This document shows, one piece after another, positions 11,879 to 12,066 of a DNA stretch of 12,066 nt (positions are counted from its first letter, which is position 1; each line of letters opens with the position of its first letter). The DNA lies in assembly GCA_013205155.1 (NCBI GenBank), contig JABMMT010000071.1, positions 1-12,066 of the forward strand, read 5' to 3'. The notes below the pieces were generated by a model. It was given only the letters and a program-made list of their open reading frames with translations. It had not been told where the DNA came from and did not search any database. The stretch is from Betaproteobacteria bacterium (GTDB lineage Bacteria > Pseudomonadota > Gammaproteobacteria > Burkholderiales > Burkholderiaceae). The position numbers were made by a program, and so were the translations under genes.

Positions 11879-12066
11879 GCCAGCTTCTCCGCAGCCATAG
11901 TTGCCGTTAGCTTGCTGTAGTGCTTTTCTAACATTCCCACACTTGTGCCCATTTGTCTTGCTAATGTATGAATATCTATTGCGTCGTCCATTAACGCTAA
12001 CGTAGCGTATGCGTGACGTAAGCTATATAAAGTCCTTTGCTGCTTTGTTTTAGCGTCATACGTTAA
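11875..12066 (-). CDS. Tyrosine recombinase (integrase), C-terminal part
   Basis: The last 63 residues of a site-specific tyrosine recombinase; the gene continues beyond 12066. The box with the second catalytic Arg is visible as RTLYSLRHAYAT (residue 17 of the fragment), with Tyr in place of the first His of HxxR, as in many island and phage integrases. The nucleophile is Tyr50 of the fragment in MLEKHYSKL, followed by a short C-terminal tail (TATMAAEKLA). The stop is TAA at 11877-11875. It converges on the wHTH gene with 4 bp shared. Such enzymes usually insert elements into the 3' ends of tRNA genes, which makes it the natural candidate for handling the tRNA-end repeats in this window; whether it does is unknown. 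Confidence 0.9.
   Translation of the reverse strand, partial: LTYDAKTKQQRTLYSLRHAYATLALMDDAIDIHTLARQMGTSVGMLEKHYSKLTATMAAEKLA

Overview
The window looks like accessory DNA (a genomic island) from a low-GC betaproteobacterium of the Burkholderiales. A Polynucleobacter-like freshwater bacterium would fit. This is inferred from the AT-rich composition, the gene repertoire, and tRNA fragments that resemble betaproteobacterial tRNA-Phe; no marker gene proves it.

Left part (1-3451). An AT-rich stretch and a frame-broken small gene are followed by a detoxification locus: arsH (minus) and arsC (plus) transcribed divergently, a guanidinium-exporter-like SMR gene (gdx/sugE, minus), and an MFS transporter (plus). 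No arsR or arsenite pump is visible. Two near-identical palindromes sharing the core TCGTTTTAAACGA flank arsH-arsC-gdx; one lies between gdx and the MFS gene, where an operator would be expected.

Middle part (3452-9175). After a 467-bp gene-poor stretch and a DUF4337 membrane protein comes the most striking structure: seven direct, same-strand copies of a roughly 80-130 bp repeat. Each holds a tRNA 3' end (T-arm, acceptor strand, CCA), best matched to tRNA-Phe, followed in most copies by a rho-independent terminator. An eighth copy without a terminator lies between arsC and gdx. The copies are 0.6-1.0 kb apart with exactly one gene between each pair: SGNH-like secreted hydrolase, Dps, 8-TM membrane protein, LpxL/HtrB-like acyltransferase, DUF2165 membrane protein, CBS-pair protein. 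This looks like an integron-like cassette array built on a tRNA 3' end, or a tandem pile-up of tRNA-targeted integrations as in tycheposon-type islands. The mechanism is inferred; the repeats are seen directly.

Right part (9176-12066). A complete IS3-family (IS150-group) element with an intact DDE transposase and A6G frameshift site sits exactly in the loop of the last terminator. It has no target-site duplication, and the right half of that terminator is missing, so the junction has probably been rearranged. Beyond it are an outer-membrane beta-barrel protein gene (minus), a region with two inverted-repeat operator candidates, a small winged-helix regulator (plus), and the C-terminal end of a tyrosine recombinase (minus) running off the window. 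That integrase is a candidate for the enzyme acting on the tRNA-derived repeats, but nothing in the window links the two biochemically.
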